This document shows positions 44,778 through 57,723 of a stretch of DNA of 64,000 bases, in pieces. The DNA lies in the NCBI GenBank assembly GCA_900766975.1, contig CAAFXO010000016.1:1-64000 (forward strand). Reading direction: 5' to 3'. The translations under genes were made by a program, and so were the position numbers. The notes under the pieces were generated by a model. That model made no database searches and was not told where the DNA came from. It saw only the letters and a list, made by a program, of their open reading frames with translations. The DNA is from Bacteroidales bacterium (GTDB lineage: Bacteria; Bacteroidota; Bacteroidia; Bacteroidales; Muribaculaceae). The first letter of the stretch is position 1. The number at the start of each line of letters is the position of its first letter.

Positions 44778-46307
44778 ATGAAAGCTTTAGTAAGCGTAAG
44801 TGATAAGAGAGGAGTTGTGGAATTTGCACACTCCCTGAAGCGACTTGGATGGGAGATCATCGCCACCGGCGGCACACAGAAGATGCTCGAAGAGAGTGGC
44901 TTGGCAGTGACCGGCATCAGCGAGATCACCGGATTTCCGGAGATATGCGGCGGCAGAGTGAAGACACTCCACCCCAAGGTGCATGGTGCACTGTTGGGAC
45001 GTCGCGACAATGAGGGAGATATGGCACAACTCGCCGAGAATGGCATCGGACTGATCGACATGGTGTGTGTGAACCTCTACCCCTTCGAGGCTACAGTAGC
45101 GAAGCCAGATGTGACTCTGGCAGATGCCATCGAGAACATCGACATAGGCGGGCCCTCGATGCTACGCTCGGCAGCGAAGAACTGCAAGAGTGTGACCGTG
45201 GTGTGCGATCCCGACGACTATTCGAAAGTACTCGAAGAGATCGAGGCTAATGGCAATACGACCCCCGAGACACGCCTTCAGCTCTCAGCCAAGGCATATA
45301 CTCACACAGCGCTTTACGACAGCCATATCGCCACATATATGCGTCGTCAGGCAGGTCTGCCCGAGAAGTTATTCTTGGCATTCGACGAAGTTCAAAGCCT
45401 CCGCTATGGAGAGAATCCTCATCAGCAGGCTAAGTTCTATCGCACAGCCCGGGAGTATTCATATAGCGTGGCGACAGCCCGTCAGATTCAGGGTAAAGAA
45501 CTCTCTTACAACAACATACAGGATGCCAATGCAGCACTTGAGATCGTGAGCGAATTTAGCGAGCCCTTCTGCGTGGGCTTGAAGCACATGAATCCCTGTG
45601 GAGCGGCAGTAGGCAAGGATGTGATGGAGGCATGGACACGCGCCTACGAGGCAGACAAGGTGAGCATCTATGGCGGCATCGTGGCATTCAACCGCGAAGT
45701 CACCGAAGAGGTGGCACTCGAGATGAAGCCTATCTTCTTGGAGATCGTGATGGCACCGGCGTTCAGCGCCGGCGCATTGGAGGTCTTCTCGAAGAAGAAA
45801 AACCTTCGCGTATTGGAGGTGAAGATGGAAGATGGCCATGAGAGTCGTCCGGCATACGTCGGTGTGACCGGCGGCATGCTGGTGCAGGATGCCGACACAC
45901 AGTGTCTCGACATCGCCGACTCGATGACCGTGACTGAGCGTCACCCCTCGGCACAGGAATTGGCAGACATGGACTTCGGCTGGAAGATCGTGAAGCATGT
46001 TAAGTCGAACGCCATCGTAGTAGTAAAAAATGGCGCCACACTTGGTGTGGGAGCAGGCCAGATGAACCGTGTCGGCTCGGCAGGCATCGCCTTGGAAGAG
46101 GCTAAAGCAGCCGGAGCCACCGAGGGCTTGGTATTGGCATCCGACGGATTCCTTCCCTTCGACGACACGGTGGAGCAGGCATCACACTATGGAGTCAGCG
46201 CCATCGTGCAGCCTGGTGGAAGCATCCGCGATGAAGACTCCATCAAGAAAGCCAACGAGAAAGGAATCGCCATGCTCTTCACCGGCATGCGTCACTTCAA
46301 ACATTAA
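44778..46307 (+). CDS. purH: Bifunctional AICAR formyltransferase / IMP cyclohydrolase
   Basis: 509 residues. The N-terminal MGS-like cyclohydrolase domain starts MKALVSVSDKRGVVEFA and shows GGRVKTLHPKVHGALL (about 55-70). The C-terminal formyltransferase domain has LRYGENPHQQAKFY, KHMNPCGAA with the Lys-His pair, and GVGAGQMNRVGSA. It performs the last two steps to IMP using 10-formyl-tetrahydrofolate, which FolD in the same operon helps supply. Confidence 0.97.
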   Translation: MKALVSVSDKRGVVEFAHSLKRLGWEIIATGGTQKMLEESGLAVTGISEITGFPEICGGRVKTLHPKVHGALLGRRDNEGDMAQLAENGIGLIDMVCVNLYPFEATVAKPDVTLADAIENIDIGGPSMLRSAAKNCKSVTVVCDPDDYSKVLEEIEANGNTTPETRLQLSAKAYTHTALYDSHIATYMRRQAGLPEKLFLAFDEVQSLRYGENPHQQAKFYRTAREYSYSVATARQIQGKELSYNNIQDANAALEIVSEFSEPFCVGLKHMNPCGAAVGKDVMEAWTRAYEADKVSIYGGIVAFNREVTEEVALEMKPIFLEIVMAPAFSAGALEVFSKKKNLRVLEVKMEDGHESRPAYVGVTGGMLVQDADTQCLDIADSMTVTERHPSAQELADMDFGWKIVKHVKSNAIVVVKNGATLGVGAGQMNRVGSAGIALEEAKAAGATEGLVLASDGFLPFDDTVEQASHYGVSAIVQPGGSIRDEDSIKKANEKGIAMLFTGMRHFKH

Positions 46308-46323
46308 TATATAGATAGAGGTA

Positions 46324-47574
46324 ATGAAGGATAAGAAGGTACTTGTGGTGGGCAGTGGCGGCAGATGCCACGCCATAGTCGATGCGCTGTCACGTTCGGA
46401 GCGAGTAGGCAAGATCTATTGTGCACCGGGCAATGCAGGCATCGCCTCGCAGGCAGAGTGTGTATCGATCTCGGTAGAAGATGTCGAGGGGCTCAAGCGA
46501 TTTGCCATAGAGGAGGGTATCGACCTCACGGTGGTCGGGCCTGAAGCCTCATTGGCAGTAGGAATCGTCGATGAGTTCCGCGCATCGGGACTTCAGATTT
46601 TCGGGCCTACGAAAACGGCGGCACGCATCGAGACGAGCAAAGAGTATGCCAAAGACTTGATGGCACGCCACGGGGTGCCTACAGCCTCCTACCGGACCTT
46701 TTCCGACTACGACGAGGCATTGGCCTACGTCAAGGCGGGACCGATACCTGTCGTGATCAAATATGACGGGTTGGCTGCCGGCAAGGGAGTCGTGGTGGCG
46801 ATGAGCCTTGAAGAGGCAGAATCGGCACTTCGCGACATGCTTTTGGATGAGAGTTTCGGCAAGGGGCGTGTGGTGGTCGAGGAGTTCCTCGACGGGCCTG
46901 AGTTCTCCTTCATGTGTATCGTCAATGGCAATAAGCTCTATCCCCTCGACATAGCACGCGATCATAAGCGTGCCTACGATGGGGACAAGGGTCCCAACAC
47001 GGGTGGTATGGGAGCCTACTCTCCCGTGCCATTCGTCACATCGGAGATTCGCGAGAATGCGCTGCGCACGATCATGCAGCCGGTGGCAGATGCCATGGTG
47101 GCAGAGGGAGTTCCCTTCACCGGCGTGCTCTATGGAGGCTTGATCCTTCATGGCGACACACCGAAAGTAATTGAATTCAACGCTCGCTTCGGCGACCCGG
47201 AGACGGAGGTGGTGTTGAGCCGCATGGAGAGCGACTTCTACTCGCTGATCGAAGCCTCACTGACAGGGGCAGACTTCGAGATAGCCTGGAATCAGGAATA
47301 TATGCTCGGGGTCGTGATGGCAGCCAAGGGATATCCCGGCAAGTATGGCAAGGGACACCAGATCGGCGGCATGGATCGAGTAGAGGGTAAGGTATACCAA
47401 ATGGGCACAAAGCGCAGCGGCTCGGATCTGCTGAGCGCCGGCGGCCGTGTGCTGATGGTATTGGGGAGTGGCAAGACACTCGCCGAAGCTCATGACCGGG
47501 CCTACCGGTCGGTGGCACAGATCGACTGCCCCGAGCTCTTCTATCGTCAGGATATCGGATCGCGTGAGATCTAA
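46324..47574 (+). CDS. purD: Phosphoribosylamine-glycine ligase (GAR synthetase)
   Basis: 416-residue ATP-grasp enzyme. VLVVGSGGRCHAIVDAL at the N-terminus, VVGPEASLAVGIVDEF, PVVIKYDGLAAGKGVVVA (about 140-157), DRAYDGDKGPNTGGMGAYSP-like segment and EFNARFGDPETEVV are present. Note GRCHA where many PurD proteins have GREHA. It makes GAR from phosphoribosylamine; PurF, which supplies that substrate, is not in the window. Confidence 0.96.
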   Translation: MKDKKVLVVGSGGRCHAIVDALSRSERVGKIYCAPGNAGIASQAECVSISVEDVEGLKRFAIEEGIDLTVVGPEASLAVGIVDEFRASGLQIFGPTKTAARIETSKEYAKDLMARHGVPTASYRTFSDYDEALAYVKAGPIPVVIKYDGLAAGKGVVVAMSLEEAESALRDMLLDESFGKGRVVVEEFLDGPEFSFMCIVNGNKLYPLDIARDHKRAYDGDKGPNTGGMGAYSPVPFVTSEIRENALRTIMQPVADAMVAEGVPFTGVLYGGLILHGDTPKVIEFNARFGDPETEVVLSRMESDFYSLIEASLTGADFEIAWNQEYMLGVVMAAKGYPGKYGKGHQIGGMDRVEGKVYQMGTKRSGSDLLSAGGRVLMVLGSGKTLAEAHDRAYRSVAQIDCPELFYRQDIGSREI

Positions 47575-47645
47575 TATATCCCGACAGATAGAGAAATATT
47601 ACGGAAATAAACAAATCTAACACGAAAATACTCAAAACCAAAGAT

Positions 47646-48497
47646 ATGATCATCAGCGGTAAAGACTTAGCGAAGAAAATCAAAGAAGATATCGCAGCCC
47701 AAGTACCGGCACTTGTGGAGAAATATGGCAGAGCTCCCCATTTGGCAGTAATCTTGGTGGGAGAAGACCCGGCAAGCCAGTCGTATGTAAAGTCGAAGGG
47801 GAAGGATGCCGAGCAAGTAGGCTATAAGAGCACGACGATCCGCCTTCCGGAGGAGACGAGTGAAGCGGAGCTGCTCGAGGTGATCGGCAAGTTGAATGCC
47901 GACGACACGGTGGATGGCGTACTGGTACAGCTACCGGTGCCACGACACATCAACGAAGATCGAGTGATCGAGGCAATCAGCCACGAGAAGGATGTGGATG
48001 GGTTCCATCCGGCGAATGTGGCATCGTTGTGGCAGAAGCGTCCCTGTGTCTATCCCTGCACACCCAAGGGAGTGATTCGCATGCTCGATGAGGCAGGCGT
48101 AGAGATCGAGGGTAAAGAGGCAGTGGTGATCGGCCGCAGCAACATCGTGGGTCTCCCGATGTCGAAGATGCTTTTGGATCGTAATGCCACAGTGACTGTG
48201 GCACACAGCCGCACGAAGAACTTGGCGGAGGTGACACGCCGCGCCGACATCCTGGTGGCGGCAGTGGGACGACTTCGCTTCGTCACCGCCGATATGGTGG
48301 CACCCGGTGCCGTAGTGATCGATGTCGGAGTGAATCGCGACCCGGAGACCGGCAAGCTCGCCGGCGATGTCGATTATGCCAATGTCGAGCCTATAGCCTC
48401 GGTGATCACCCCCGTGCCGGGAGGCGTCGGACCTATGACCCGCGCCTGCCTGATGGAGAACACCCTCGAGTGCTATCTTCGCGCCATGGAGAAGTAA
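47646..48497 (+). CDS. folD: Methylenetetrahydrofolate dehydrogenase / methenyltetrahydrofolate cyclohydrolase
   Basis: 283 residues. PHLAVILVGEDPASQSYVKSK (catalytic Tyr-Lys region, split: ILVGEDPASQSYV then KSKGK), VQLPVPRHI, KDVDGFHPANVASL, VVIGRSNIVGLPMSKML (NADP-binding) and TPVPGGVGPMTRACL are standard. It makes 10-formyl-tetrahydrofolate, the donor for PurH and for PurN elsewhere, which explains its position inside the purine operon. Confidence 0.96.
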   Translation: MIISGKDLAKKIKEDIAAQVPALVEKYGRAPHLAVILVGEDPASQSYVKSKGKDAEQVGYKSTTIRLPEETSEAELLEVIGKLNADDTVDGVLVQLPVPRHINEDRVIEAISHEKDVDGFHPANVASLWQKRPCVYPCTPKGVIRMLDEAGVEIEGKEAVVIGRSNIVGLPMSKMLLDRNATVTVAHSRTKNLAEVTRRADILVAAVGRLRFVTADMVAPGAVVIDVGVNRDPETGKLAGDVDYANVEPIASVITPVPGGVGPMTRACLMENTLECYLRAMEK

Positions 48498-48572
48498 TCT
48501 CCCGGGTAGGAGTGTAATAATCGTGTAACGATAAGATCGAAAATAATCACCATCCCCAAAACGAAAGTATAG

Positions 48573-49868
48573 ATGATACCAAGATATTCACGCGAACAGA
48601 TGCGCGCCATCTGGACAGAAGAGAATAAATTTAATGCCTATCTGAAGGTAGAGATTCTCTCGGCTGAGGCCTGGAGAGAATTGGGAGTCGTACCGGCAGA
48701 GGATATCGACAAGCTCTGGAAGAACGCCACCTTCAATATCGATCGCATCAAAGAGATCGAAGAGCAGACACGCCATGACATCGTGGCATTCACCCGCGCG
48801 GTGAGCGAATCGCTTGGCGAGGAGCGCAAGTGGGTGCATTATGGATTGACCTCGACCGACGTGGTGGACACCGCCAATGGCTATCTACTGAAGCAAGCCA
48901 ACGAGATCCTGCGCGAAGACCTTCAGCGCTTTGCGGCTATGCTTCGCAGCCAGGCATTGAAATATAAGTATACTCCCTGCATCGGCAGGACTCACGGCAT
49001 CCATGCCGACATCACGTCGTTCGGCTTGAAGTGGGTGCTCTGGCACGCCGAGATGCAGCGCAACATCAAGCGATTCGAAGAGGCTGCACAGGGTGTGGAA
49101 GTGGGCAAGATCTCGGGAGCTGTGGGCAATTTCGCCAACATTCCCCCCTTCGTACAGGACTATGTATGCGAGAAACTTGGCATCAACAGTGCAGACATCT
49201 CGACTCAGGTGATACAGCGCGATCGTCATGCTTATTATCTTGCCACCTTGGCAGTGATCGGAGCATCGATCGAGCAAATGGCTATGGAGATCCGCGGCTT
49301 GCAACGCACTGAGGTGCATGAGGTGGAAGAGGCATTTGGCAAGGGTCAGAAGGGCTCGAGCGCAATGCCCCACAAGCGCAACCCGATCGGATCGGAGAAT
49401 ATGTGTGGCTGCGCACGCGTGCTCCGCGGCTATATGGCGACAGCCTATGAGAATGTGGCACTCTGGCACGAGAGAGATATCTCCCACTCTGCCACCGAGC
49501 GCATCATCCTGCCCGACGCCACCATGCTGTTGGACTATATGCTCAACCGTATGTGCAACATCTTGGGCAATCTCACAGTGTTCGAAGATCGTATGCGTCA
49601 GAACATCTATATCACCAATGGAGTGATCTTCGCACAGCGTGTGATGAATGCGCTGATCGCCAAGGGTTTTGCACGCGAGAAGGCATACGACACGGTGCAG
49701 CCTGTAGCGATGGCAGCGATGGCGAACGGCGTGCCCTATATCGATCTGCTTCGTGAGAATGAGGTGGTGAAAGCCAATCTGAGCGACGAAGAGTTGGATG
49801 GTTGCTTCACCCTCGACTACTATATGAAGAATGTGGACTATATCTTCGATCGTAACGGAATAAAATAA
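48573..49868 (+). CDS. purB: Adenylosuccinate lyase
   Basis: 431 residues of the fumarase/aspartase superfamily. [16 protein letters not shown] (about 90-105), [14 protein letters not shown] and the signature [18 protein letters not shown] (about 261-278) are present. It cleaves SAICAR to AICAR and adenylosuccinate to AMP, serving both the main pathway and the AMP branch with purA, which follows after a hairpin-containing spacer. Confidence 0.96.
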   Translation: MIPRYSREQMRAIWTEENKFNAYLKVEILSAEAWRELGVVPAEDIDKLWKNATFNIDRIKEIEEQTRHDIVAFTRAVSESLGEERKWVHYGLTSTDVVDTANGYLLKQANEILREDLQRFAAMLRSQALKYKYTPCIGRTHGIHADITSFGLKWVLWHAEMQRNIKRFEEAAQGVEVGKISGAVGNFANIPPFVQDYVCEKLGINSADISTQVIQRDRHAYYLATLAVIGASIEQMAMEIRGLQRTEVHEVEEAFGKGQKGSSAMPHKRNPIGSENMCGCARVLRGYMATAYENVALWHERDISHSATERIILPDATMLLDYMLNRMCNILGNLTVFEDRMRQNIYITNGVIFAQRVMNALIAKGFAREKAYDTVQPVAMAAMANGVPYIDLLRENEVVKANLSDEELDGCFTLDYYMKNVDYIFDRNGIK

Positions 49869-49886
49869 GTTAACAGCGGCCATCCA

Positions 49887-49915
49887 CCCCGAAGTTCTCG
49901 CCGAGAGACTCGGGG
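49887..49915 (+). promoter_or_regulatory. Intercistronic hairpin between purB and purA
   Basis: CCCCGA (49887-49892) pairs with TCGGGG (49910-49915), extended inward by GT/AC and TCTC/GAGA to about 12 bp with a GCC loop and two bulges. No T tract follows, so it is more likely an RNA-stability or processing element, or a weak terminator, than a strong end. Confidence 0.6.
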
Positions 49916-49941
49916 CGGGGTCGCAAAAAGAAACAAAATAA

Positions 49942-52738
<2,797 letters not shown>

Positions 52739-52765
52739 ACATAGCCTTATCTCAACAGACAAGAC

Positions 52766-54292
52766 ATGGAAAAAATATTAATCATAGATTTCGGATCGCA
52801 GTATACACAGCTTATCGCACGTCGTGTTCGCGAGCTCAATGTGTATTGTGAGATCCATCCCTTCAATCATCTTCCCGAGATCGATGGCGACACCAAGGGA
52901 GTGATCTTGTCGGGGAGCCCTGCGTCGGTCAGAGACGAGGGGGCACCGAAGCCCGACATCAACCATATCAAGGGAAAGATGCCCCTATTGGGGGTATGCT
53001 ATGGGGCACAGTTGCTGGCACACGAGTATGGTGGCGAGGTGAAGGGAGCCCCGAGCCGCGAGTATGGTCGCGCGATGCTGAGCGTAGTGGATGCGAGTGA
53101 TCGCCTTATGGCGGGACTCCCCTCCCCTACTCAGGTGTGGATGTCGCATGGCGACACTATCACCAATATCCCCGACGGATATAAGATCATCGGCTCTACC
53201 GACAATGTTCGCGTAGCGGCTTATCATATCGAGGGTGAGGAGACCTGGGGCATCCAGTTCCACCCCGAAGTGTTCCACTCTACCGATGGCACAAAGTTGC
53301 TGGGTAATTTCGTGCTGGGGATCTGCGGATGCAGCGGCACGTGGAGTCCGGCATCGTTCATCGATACGACTGTGGAGGGACTTCGCGAGAAACTGGGTGA
53401 TGACAAGGTGATCCTCGGACTCTCGGGTGGTGTCGACTCGACGGTAGCGGCGGTGTTGTTGCATCGCGCCATCGGCGATCGCCTCCATTGCATCTTTGTG
53501 AACAATGGTTTGCTTCGTGCCAACGAGTTTGAGGGAGTCCTCTCTTCTTATAAGGGTATGGGTCTGAACGTGAGGGGCGTCGATGCCTCGGAGCGTTTCT
53601 ATGCCGACCTGGCGGGAGTCACCGATCCGGAGCAGAAGCGTAAGATCATCGGCCGCGATTTCGTGGAGGTGTTCAATGCCGAAGCGAAGAAGGTGGAGGG
53701 TGCACGCTGGCTGGGCCAGGGCACGATCTATCCTGACGTGATCGAGAGCTGCTCGGTCAAGGGACCTTCAGCCACTATTAAGTCTCACCACAATGTGGGT
53801 GGTCTGCCGAAGGAGATGAACCTTCAGGTGGTGGAGCCATTGCGATTGCTCTTCAAAGATGAGGTGAGACGTGTCGGCAAGGCATTGGGTATCGACCCTG
53901 AATTGTTGGGTCGTCACCCCTTCCCCGGACCGGGACTTGGCATCCGCATCCTCGGAGAGGTAACGGCGGAGAAGGTGGCTATCTTGCAGCAAGCCGACAA
54001 GATCTTTATCGACAATCTGAGAGAATCGGGTTGGTATGATAAGGTATGGCAAGCAGGAGTGATGTTGCTGCCTGTGCAGAGTGTCGGCGTGATGGGCGAT
54101 GAGCGCACCTACGAGAGGTGCTGTGCATTGCGCGCCGTAATCTCGACAGATGGCATGACAGCCGACTGGGTACACCTCCCCTACGAGCTCTTGGCAAAGG
54201 TAAGCAACGAGATCATCAACAAGGTGCGCGGCATCAACCGCGTAGTCTACGACATCTCCTCCAAGCCGCCTGCCACGATCGAATGGGAATGA
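52766..54292 (+). CDS. guaA: GMP synthase (glutamine-hydrolysing)
   Basis: 508 residues. N-terminal class I GATase with [17 protein letters not shown] (nucleophile cysteine near 78) and FHPEV, then the ATP pyrophosphatase domain with [16 protein letters not shown] (about 218-233), and the C-terminal dimerisation domain ending KPPATIEWE. It aminates XMP to GMP. Last gene of the purine operon, followed by two strong hairpins. Confidence 0.98.
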   Translation: MEKILIIDFGSQYTQLIARRVRELNVYCEIHPFNHLPEIDGDTKGVILSGSPASVRDEGAPKPDINHIKGKMPLLGVCYGAQLLAHEYGGEVKGAPSREYGRAMLSVVDASDRLMAGLPSPTQVWMSHGDTITNIPDGYKIIGSTDNVRVAAYHIEGEETWGIQFHPEVFHSTDGTKLLGNFVLGICGCSGTWSPASFIDTTVEGLREKLGDDKVILGLSGGVDSTVAAVLLHRAIGDRLHCIFVNNGLLRANEFEGVLSSYKGMGLNVRGVDASERFYADLAGVTDPEQKRKIIGRDFVEVFNAEAKKVEGARWLGQGTIYPDVIESCSVKGPSATIKSHHNVGGLPKEMNLQVVEPLRLLFKDEVRRVGKALGIDPELLGRHPFPGPGLGIRILGEVTAEKVAILQQADKIFIDNLRESGWYDKVWQAGVMLLPVQSVGVMGDERTYERCCALRAVISTDGMTADWVHLPYELLAKVSNEIINKVRGINRVVYDISSKPPATIEWE

Positions 54293-54317
54293 ATTAAAAT
54301 ATGTAAAAAACCTTGAA

Positions 54318-54361
54318 ATGAGCGCGGAATCTTCGAAGAAAAATGCAGATTCCGCGCTCAT
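54318..54361 (+). terminator. 15-bp hairpin after guaA
   Basis: A perfect 15-bp stem (54318-54332 with 54347-54361) with a 14-base loop, starting 26 bases after the guaA stop. It lacks a following T tract, so it may stabilise the 3' end or act together with the next hairpin. Confidence 0.7.
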
Positions 54362-54397
54362 CTCGTAGGAGGGGATGGAGTAGTATGGTGAAAAGAT

Positions 54398-54440
54398 AAG
54401 AGGCCGGGAACTGGTGTTTCCGGCCTCTTTATTGTTTTGG
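54398..54440 (+). terminator. Terminator of the purine operon
   Basis: A GC-rich stem (AGAGGCCGG near 54399-54407 with CCGGCCTCT at 54420-54428, extended by a G-U pair and two A-T pairs) and the tail TTTATTGTTTT. It separates guaA from the convergent tryptophanase gene. Confidence 0.85.
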
Positions 54441-54468
54441 TCGCCTTTGGGGCGGGTATTGTCGGGGA

Positions 54469-55845
54469 TTAGCCGAGGGGCTCGAGTTGAACAGTGAAGT
54501 GGCGCATGAGTTCAGCTTCCCATGTGATCTTCACGCCGCGAGTGATCTCATGACGACGGTCGTAGACGTTCTTGAGAGCGGCAGCGATAACGTCCATGTG
54601 ATTGTTGGTATAAGTACGACGGCAGATGCAGAGTCTCAAGAAGTCGTTTCCACCGAAACGGTTCTCGCGAGTCACAGGATCTCTGTCGGCGAGGAGGTAA
54701 CCGATCTCGCAGCCACGCACACCGGCTTCAAGATAGAGCTCCATAGTGAGGCGCTGAGCGGGGAACTCCTCTTTGGGGATGCGGTCGAGCACCTTGTCAG
54801 CGTCGATGAAGAGGGCGTGACCACCCACGGGGCGCTGGTAAGGGATGCCATACTCGTCGAGTTTCTTGGCGAGGTATTCTACCTGCTTGATACGAGTTTC
54901 GAGCATATCGAACTCAGTGTTCTCATCGAGGCCGACAGCGAGAGCAGCCATATCGCGGCCGTTCATACCGCCGTAGGTCAAGAAGCCTTCGAAAGGAATA
55001 CAGAACTTCTTGGCACCCTCGTAGATATCTTCCCAGCGAGTAGCGATGAAACCACCCATGTTGACGAGACCATCCTTCTTGGAAGACATAGTCATAGCGT
55101 CAGCGAGGTCGAACATTTGACGGCAGATTTCCTTGATTGTAGCATCCTTGAACTCGGGTTCGCGAGTCTTGATGAAATAAGCATTCTCAGCGAAGCGAGC
55201 AGAGTCGAAGATGACGCGCTTGCCATACTTGTCGGCCAATTTACGAACGCCGCGGAGGTTTTCCATAGAAACGGGTTGACCGCCGGCAGTGTTGTTGGTG
55301 ATAGTCACGATGATGAAGGGGATCTTGTCAGCATCCTTTTGGAGGACAGCCTCGAGCTTGTTGAGGTCGACGTTACCCTTGAAGGGGACCTCGAGCTGAG
55401 TGTCGCGAGCCTCATCGACGGTGCAGTCGACGGCGAAAGCCTTGCGGCTCTCGATGTGACCCTTGGTAGTGTCGAAGTGAGAGTTACCGGGCACGATGTC
55501 GCCGGCCTTCACGAGGTGAGAGAACAATACATTTTCAGCGGCACGACCCTGGTGAGTAGGGATTACATACTCAAAACCTGTGATGCGGCCGATGGTATCC
55601 TTGAGCTCATAGAAAGAGCGAGCGCCTGCGTAAGACTCGTCGCCGGTCATCATAGCAGCCCATTGACGGTCGGACATCGCACCTGTACCGGAGTCGGTGA
55701 GGCAGTCGATGTAGACAGCGTCAGATTTCAGCATAAATACGTTATAGTGAGCCTCCTTGAGCCATTGCTCGCGCTGCTCACGTGTACTCTTCTTGATGGG
55801 TTCAACCATCTTAATCTTCCAAGATTCTGCGAAAGGTAATTCCAT
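54469..55845 (-). CDS. tnaA: Tryptophanase (tryptophan indole-lyase)
   Basis: 458-residue PLP enzyme of the beta-eliminating lyase family, converting tryptophan to indole, pyruvate and ammonia. THQGRAAENVLFSHL, NSHFDTTKGHIE, TNNTAGGQPVS and MTMSSKKDGLVNMGG (PLP lysine in SSKKD) are clear. Two sites point to tryptophanase rather than tyrosine phenol-lyase: CEIG where the phenol-lyase has an arginine (MERG), and RHFT near the C-terminus where it has FFT. The overall sequence is close to the Bacteroides tryptophanase as I remember it. It stands alone with a consensus promoter at 55941-55972. A 450-codon antisense frame is a shadow. Confidence 0.93.
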   Translation of the reverse strand: MELPFAESWKIKMVEPIKKSTREQREQWLKEAHYNVFMLKSDAVYIDCLTDSGTGAMSDRQWAAMMTGDESYAGARSFYELKDTIGRITGFEYVIPTHQGRAAENVLFSHLVKAGDIVPGNSHFDTTKGHIESRKAFAVDCTVDEARDTQLEVPFKGNVDLNKLEAVLQKDADKIPFIIVTITNNTAGGQPVSMENLRGVRKLADKYGKRVIFDSARFAENAYFIKTREPEFKDATIKEICRQMFDLADAMTMSSKKDGLVNMGGFIATRWEDIYEGAKKFCIPFEGFLTYGGMNGRDMAALAVGLDENTEFDMLETRIKQVEYLAKKLDEYGIPYQRPVGGHALFIDADKVLDRIPKEEFPAQRLTMELYLEAGVRGCEIGYLLADRDPVTRENRFGGNDFLRLCICRRTYTNNHMDVIAAALKNVYDRRHEITRGVKITWEAELMRHFTVQLEPLG

Positions 55846-55890
55846 GGTAATCTCTTTTTTGATGAAGTGTTGGATTATGGGTTATGTTTC

Positions 55891-55929
55891 TTAATTATCG
55901 TTTTTTGGCGGTGAAACACTCCTTATCAT
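55891..55929 (-). CDS. Possible 12-codon leader ORF of tnaA
   Basis: MIRSVSPPKNDN followed by TAA lies in the tnaA leader, starting about 5 bases after the predicted transcription start. It has no tryptophan codon, unlike E. coli tnaC, but includes a Pro-Pro pair. It may be chance. Confidence 0.2.
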   Translation of the reverse strand: MIRSVSPPKNDN

Positions 55930-55940
55930 GTTCCACCCTC

Positions 55941-55972
55941 CAAAATTAGCAATAAGGTTTGTAATATGCAAA
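55941..55972 (-). promoter_or_regulatory. Consensus promoter of tnaA
   Basis: On the minus strand TTTG (55972-55969), a 20-base spacer and TAATTTTG (55948-55941). The predicted leader is about 89 nt. Confidence 0.85.
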
Positions 55973-56059
55973 TAATATAGAAAATATTTAGATAATTTTT
56001 TCCGTAAATAGTTTTAATATTTTGTAAATAGTGAGTTTATATTGCTGATATTCGGCATG

Positions 56060-57292
56060 TTATTTGATGCGAGAGCGTGCGAAAGTGGCTGTAATGGCAG
56101 CAGTGATGAGTCCGATGATGATTATGGGGGCGAGAGTAATCAGCACGTCGAGGGGATGGACAGCGACGGGGTATGCTGAGACGATAGCCATAGAAGGGTC
56201 ACCGGCGAGGGTTATAATGCCGAACTCCTGCTGGATGATGCAGAGGGTGACGCCGAGGATGATACCGGAGAGTCCACCGGCGAGGGCGACATATATACTC
56301 TCCCAGGCGAAGATGCTGCCAATCTGCCGGCGGGAGAGGCCGAGGGCGGAGAATGTGGCGATGCCTCTCTCCTTCTCGATAACGAGCATCGAGAGGGAGG
56401 AGATGATGTTAAATCCGGCGATGGCGAGGATAAAACCGAGCAAAAGGAAAGATACCCACTTCTCGATCTTGACCATGCGGAAATTCATCTCCTGCTGGCG
56501 GGCACGATCTTTGACGACAAAATCGGGGCCCAATGCCGAGGCGATCTTCTGCGCCACTTGCTCTTCGACGAGTCCCGGGCGGCATTTTATCTCGACAGCC
56601 GAGGCTTGGTCTTGATACTGCAAGAGACGTCGAGCCTTCTCGATGGGGAGGATCACGCCATCCTCGTCATACTGCTGCTGATCGGTGTGATAGATGCCGG
56701 TGACGTGTAGCGAATCGGTGAGGAAAGAAGAGGCGGGATTGGCGAGGTTGACGCGGCCGCGACGTCTTGGGGCGAAGATGAGTAGATACCGGTCGGGGGA
56801 GACGGCGAGGCGGGCAGCGACGCCGATTGAGACGATAGCATTGTCGGGAGCGGGAGTCGGCTGATCGATATAAGTACCGAAATCGGGGTCGAAGAGCCGG
56901 CGCACGGCAGTGACGCGGGCATACTCATCGGCGATGACACCCTTGATCTTGACCGGCATCTCCTGACCATTGCAGATGATCAGGGCATTGTCGGAGAGAG
57001 TAGGAGTGGCGACCTCCACCTCCGGGATTTTGCGGATTCGGTCGGTCAGCTCCGAGGCATGGTCGAAAGTTTTCCCTTCGGCGGGAGTCACCATGACATC
57101 GGGAGAGAGGGAGTCGAGTTTCGAGGCTATGACCTGCTGAAAACCGTTGAACACAGACAAGACACAGATGATAGCCGCCGTGGCGACAGCCATAGCGATG
57201 ATCGACACGGTGGTGATGGTGGTCACGGCGCCATGCGACTTTTTCGATCTCAGATAGCGCCAAGCGATCTTGGCGGCAAGCATCCGCTTCAT
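56060..57292 (-). CDS. ABC transporter permease of the LolC/LolE (FtsX) family
   Basis: 410 residues. An N-terminal membrane segment (about 27-50, TTVSIIAMAVATAAIICVLSVF) preceded by IAWRYLRSKKSHG, a large periplasmic MacB-like domain (about 55-270) and three C-terminal membrane segments form the FtsX permease layout. LolC/E proteins extract lipoproteins from the inner membrane together with LolD. No ATPase gene is adjacent. It follows rbfA after 47 bases. The exact substrate is inferred from family resemblance only. Confidence 0.85.
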   Translation of the reverse strand: MKRMLAAKIAWRYLRSKKSHGAVTTITTVSIIAMAVATAAIICVLSVFNGFQQVIASKLDSLSPDVMVTPAEGKTFDHASELTDRIRKIPEVEVATPTLSDNALIICNGQEMPVKIKGVIADEYARVTAVRRLFDPDFGTYIDQPTPAPDNAIVSIGVAARLAVSPDRYLLIFAPRRRGRVNLANPASSFLTDSLHVTGIYHTDQQQYDEDGVILPIEKARRLLQYQDQASAVEIKCRPGLVEEQVAQKIASALGPDFVVKDRARQQEMNFRMVKIEKWVSFLLLGFILAIAGFNIISSLSMLVIEKERGIATFSALGLSRRQIGSIFAWESIYVALAGGLSGIILGVTLCIIQQEFGIITLAGDPSMAIVSAYPVAVHPLDVLITLAPIIIIGLITAAITATFARSRIK

Positions 57293-57339
57293 ACTCTGCG
57301 TCTACGTTGGGTTAATTCGGATAGATCGGTTTAGCTTGA

Positions 57340-57723
57340 TCAATCATCGAAAGCATCTTCGGAGAGGGGCTCGTCATGCAGATGGGGGTCAGCGGCGAGG
57401 ATTCGGTCGATATTCTCGACATAGTCGAGGGAATCATCGATGAAGAAGCTGAGGTCGGGACACTTGCGAAGAGTTGTCTTGACAGCTTGAGCGAGCTCAT
57501 AGCGGCAGGTGCGAGATTGGCTTTTGATATTGTTGAGGATTTCCTCTGCTCTTTCGGAGGGGAATATGCTGAGATATACACGCGCGATGCTGAGATCGGG
57601 GGATACACGCACGGTGCTCACCGACACGAGCACACCGCCCATGCGGGCTGTTTGGCGGCGAAACATTTCGCTCAATTCCTTTTGAAGTAGTCTTGCTATT
57701 TTGGCTTGGCGTTTACCTTCCAT
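57340..57723 (-). CDS. rbfA: Ribosome-binding factor A
   Basis: 127-residue KH-like small-subunit maturation factor. KRQAKIARLLQKELSEMF at the start and the VSPDLSIARVYLSIF strand motif are typical, as is the later LRKCPDLSFFIDDSLDY. The ATG at 57723 (MEGKRQAK) fits the family; the longer frame adds 26 unrelated residues. It probably shares a transcript with the permease gene downstream. Confidence 0.92.
   Translation of the reverse strand: MEGKRQAKIARLLQKELSEMFRRQTARMGGVLVSVSTVRVSPDLSIARVYLSIFPSERAEEILNNIKSQSRTCRYELAQAVKTTLRKCPDLSFFIDDSLDYVENIDRILAADPHLHDEPLSEDAFDD

Noticed and set aside
54487..55839. 450-codon open frame opposite tnaA
   Set aside because: Covers the same bases as a clear tryptophanase gene, has no recognisable domain, and reflects codon bias on the other strand.
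54469..55845. Tyrosine phenol-lyase
   Set aside because: The arginine of the MERG motif and the FFT motif of phenol-lyases are replaced by the CEIG and HFT forms seen in tryptophanases.
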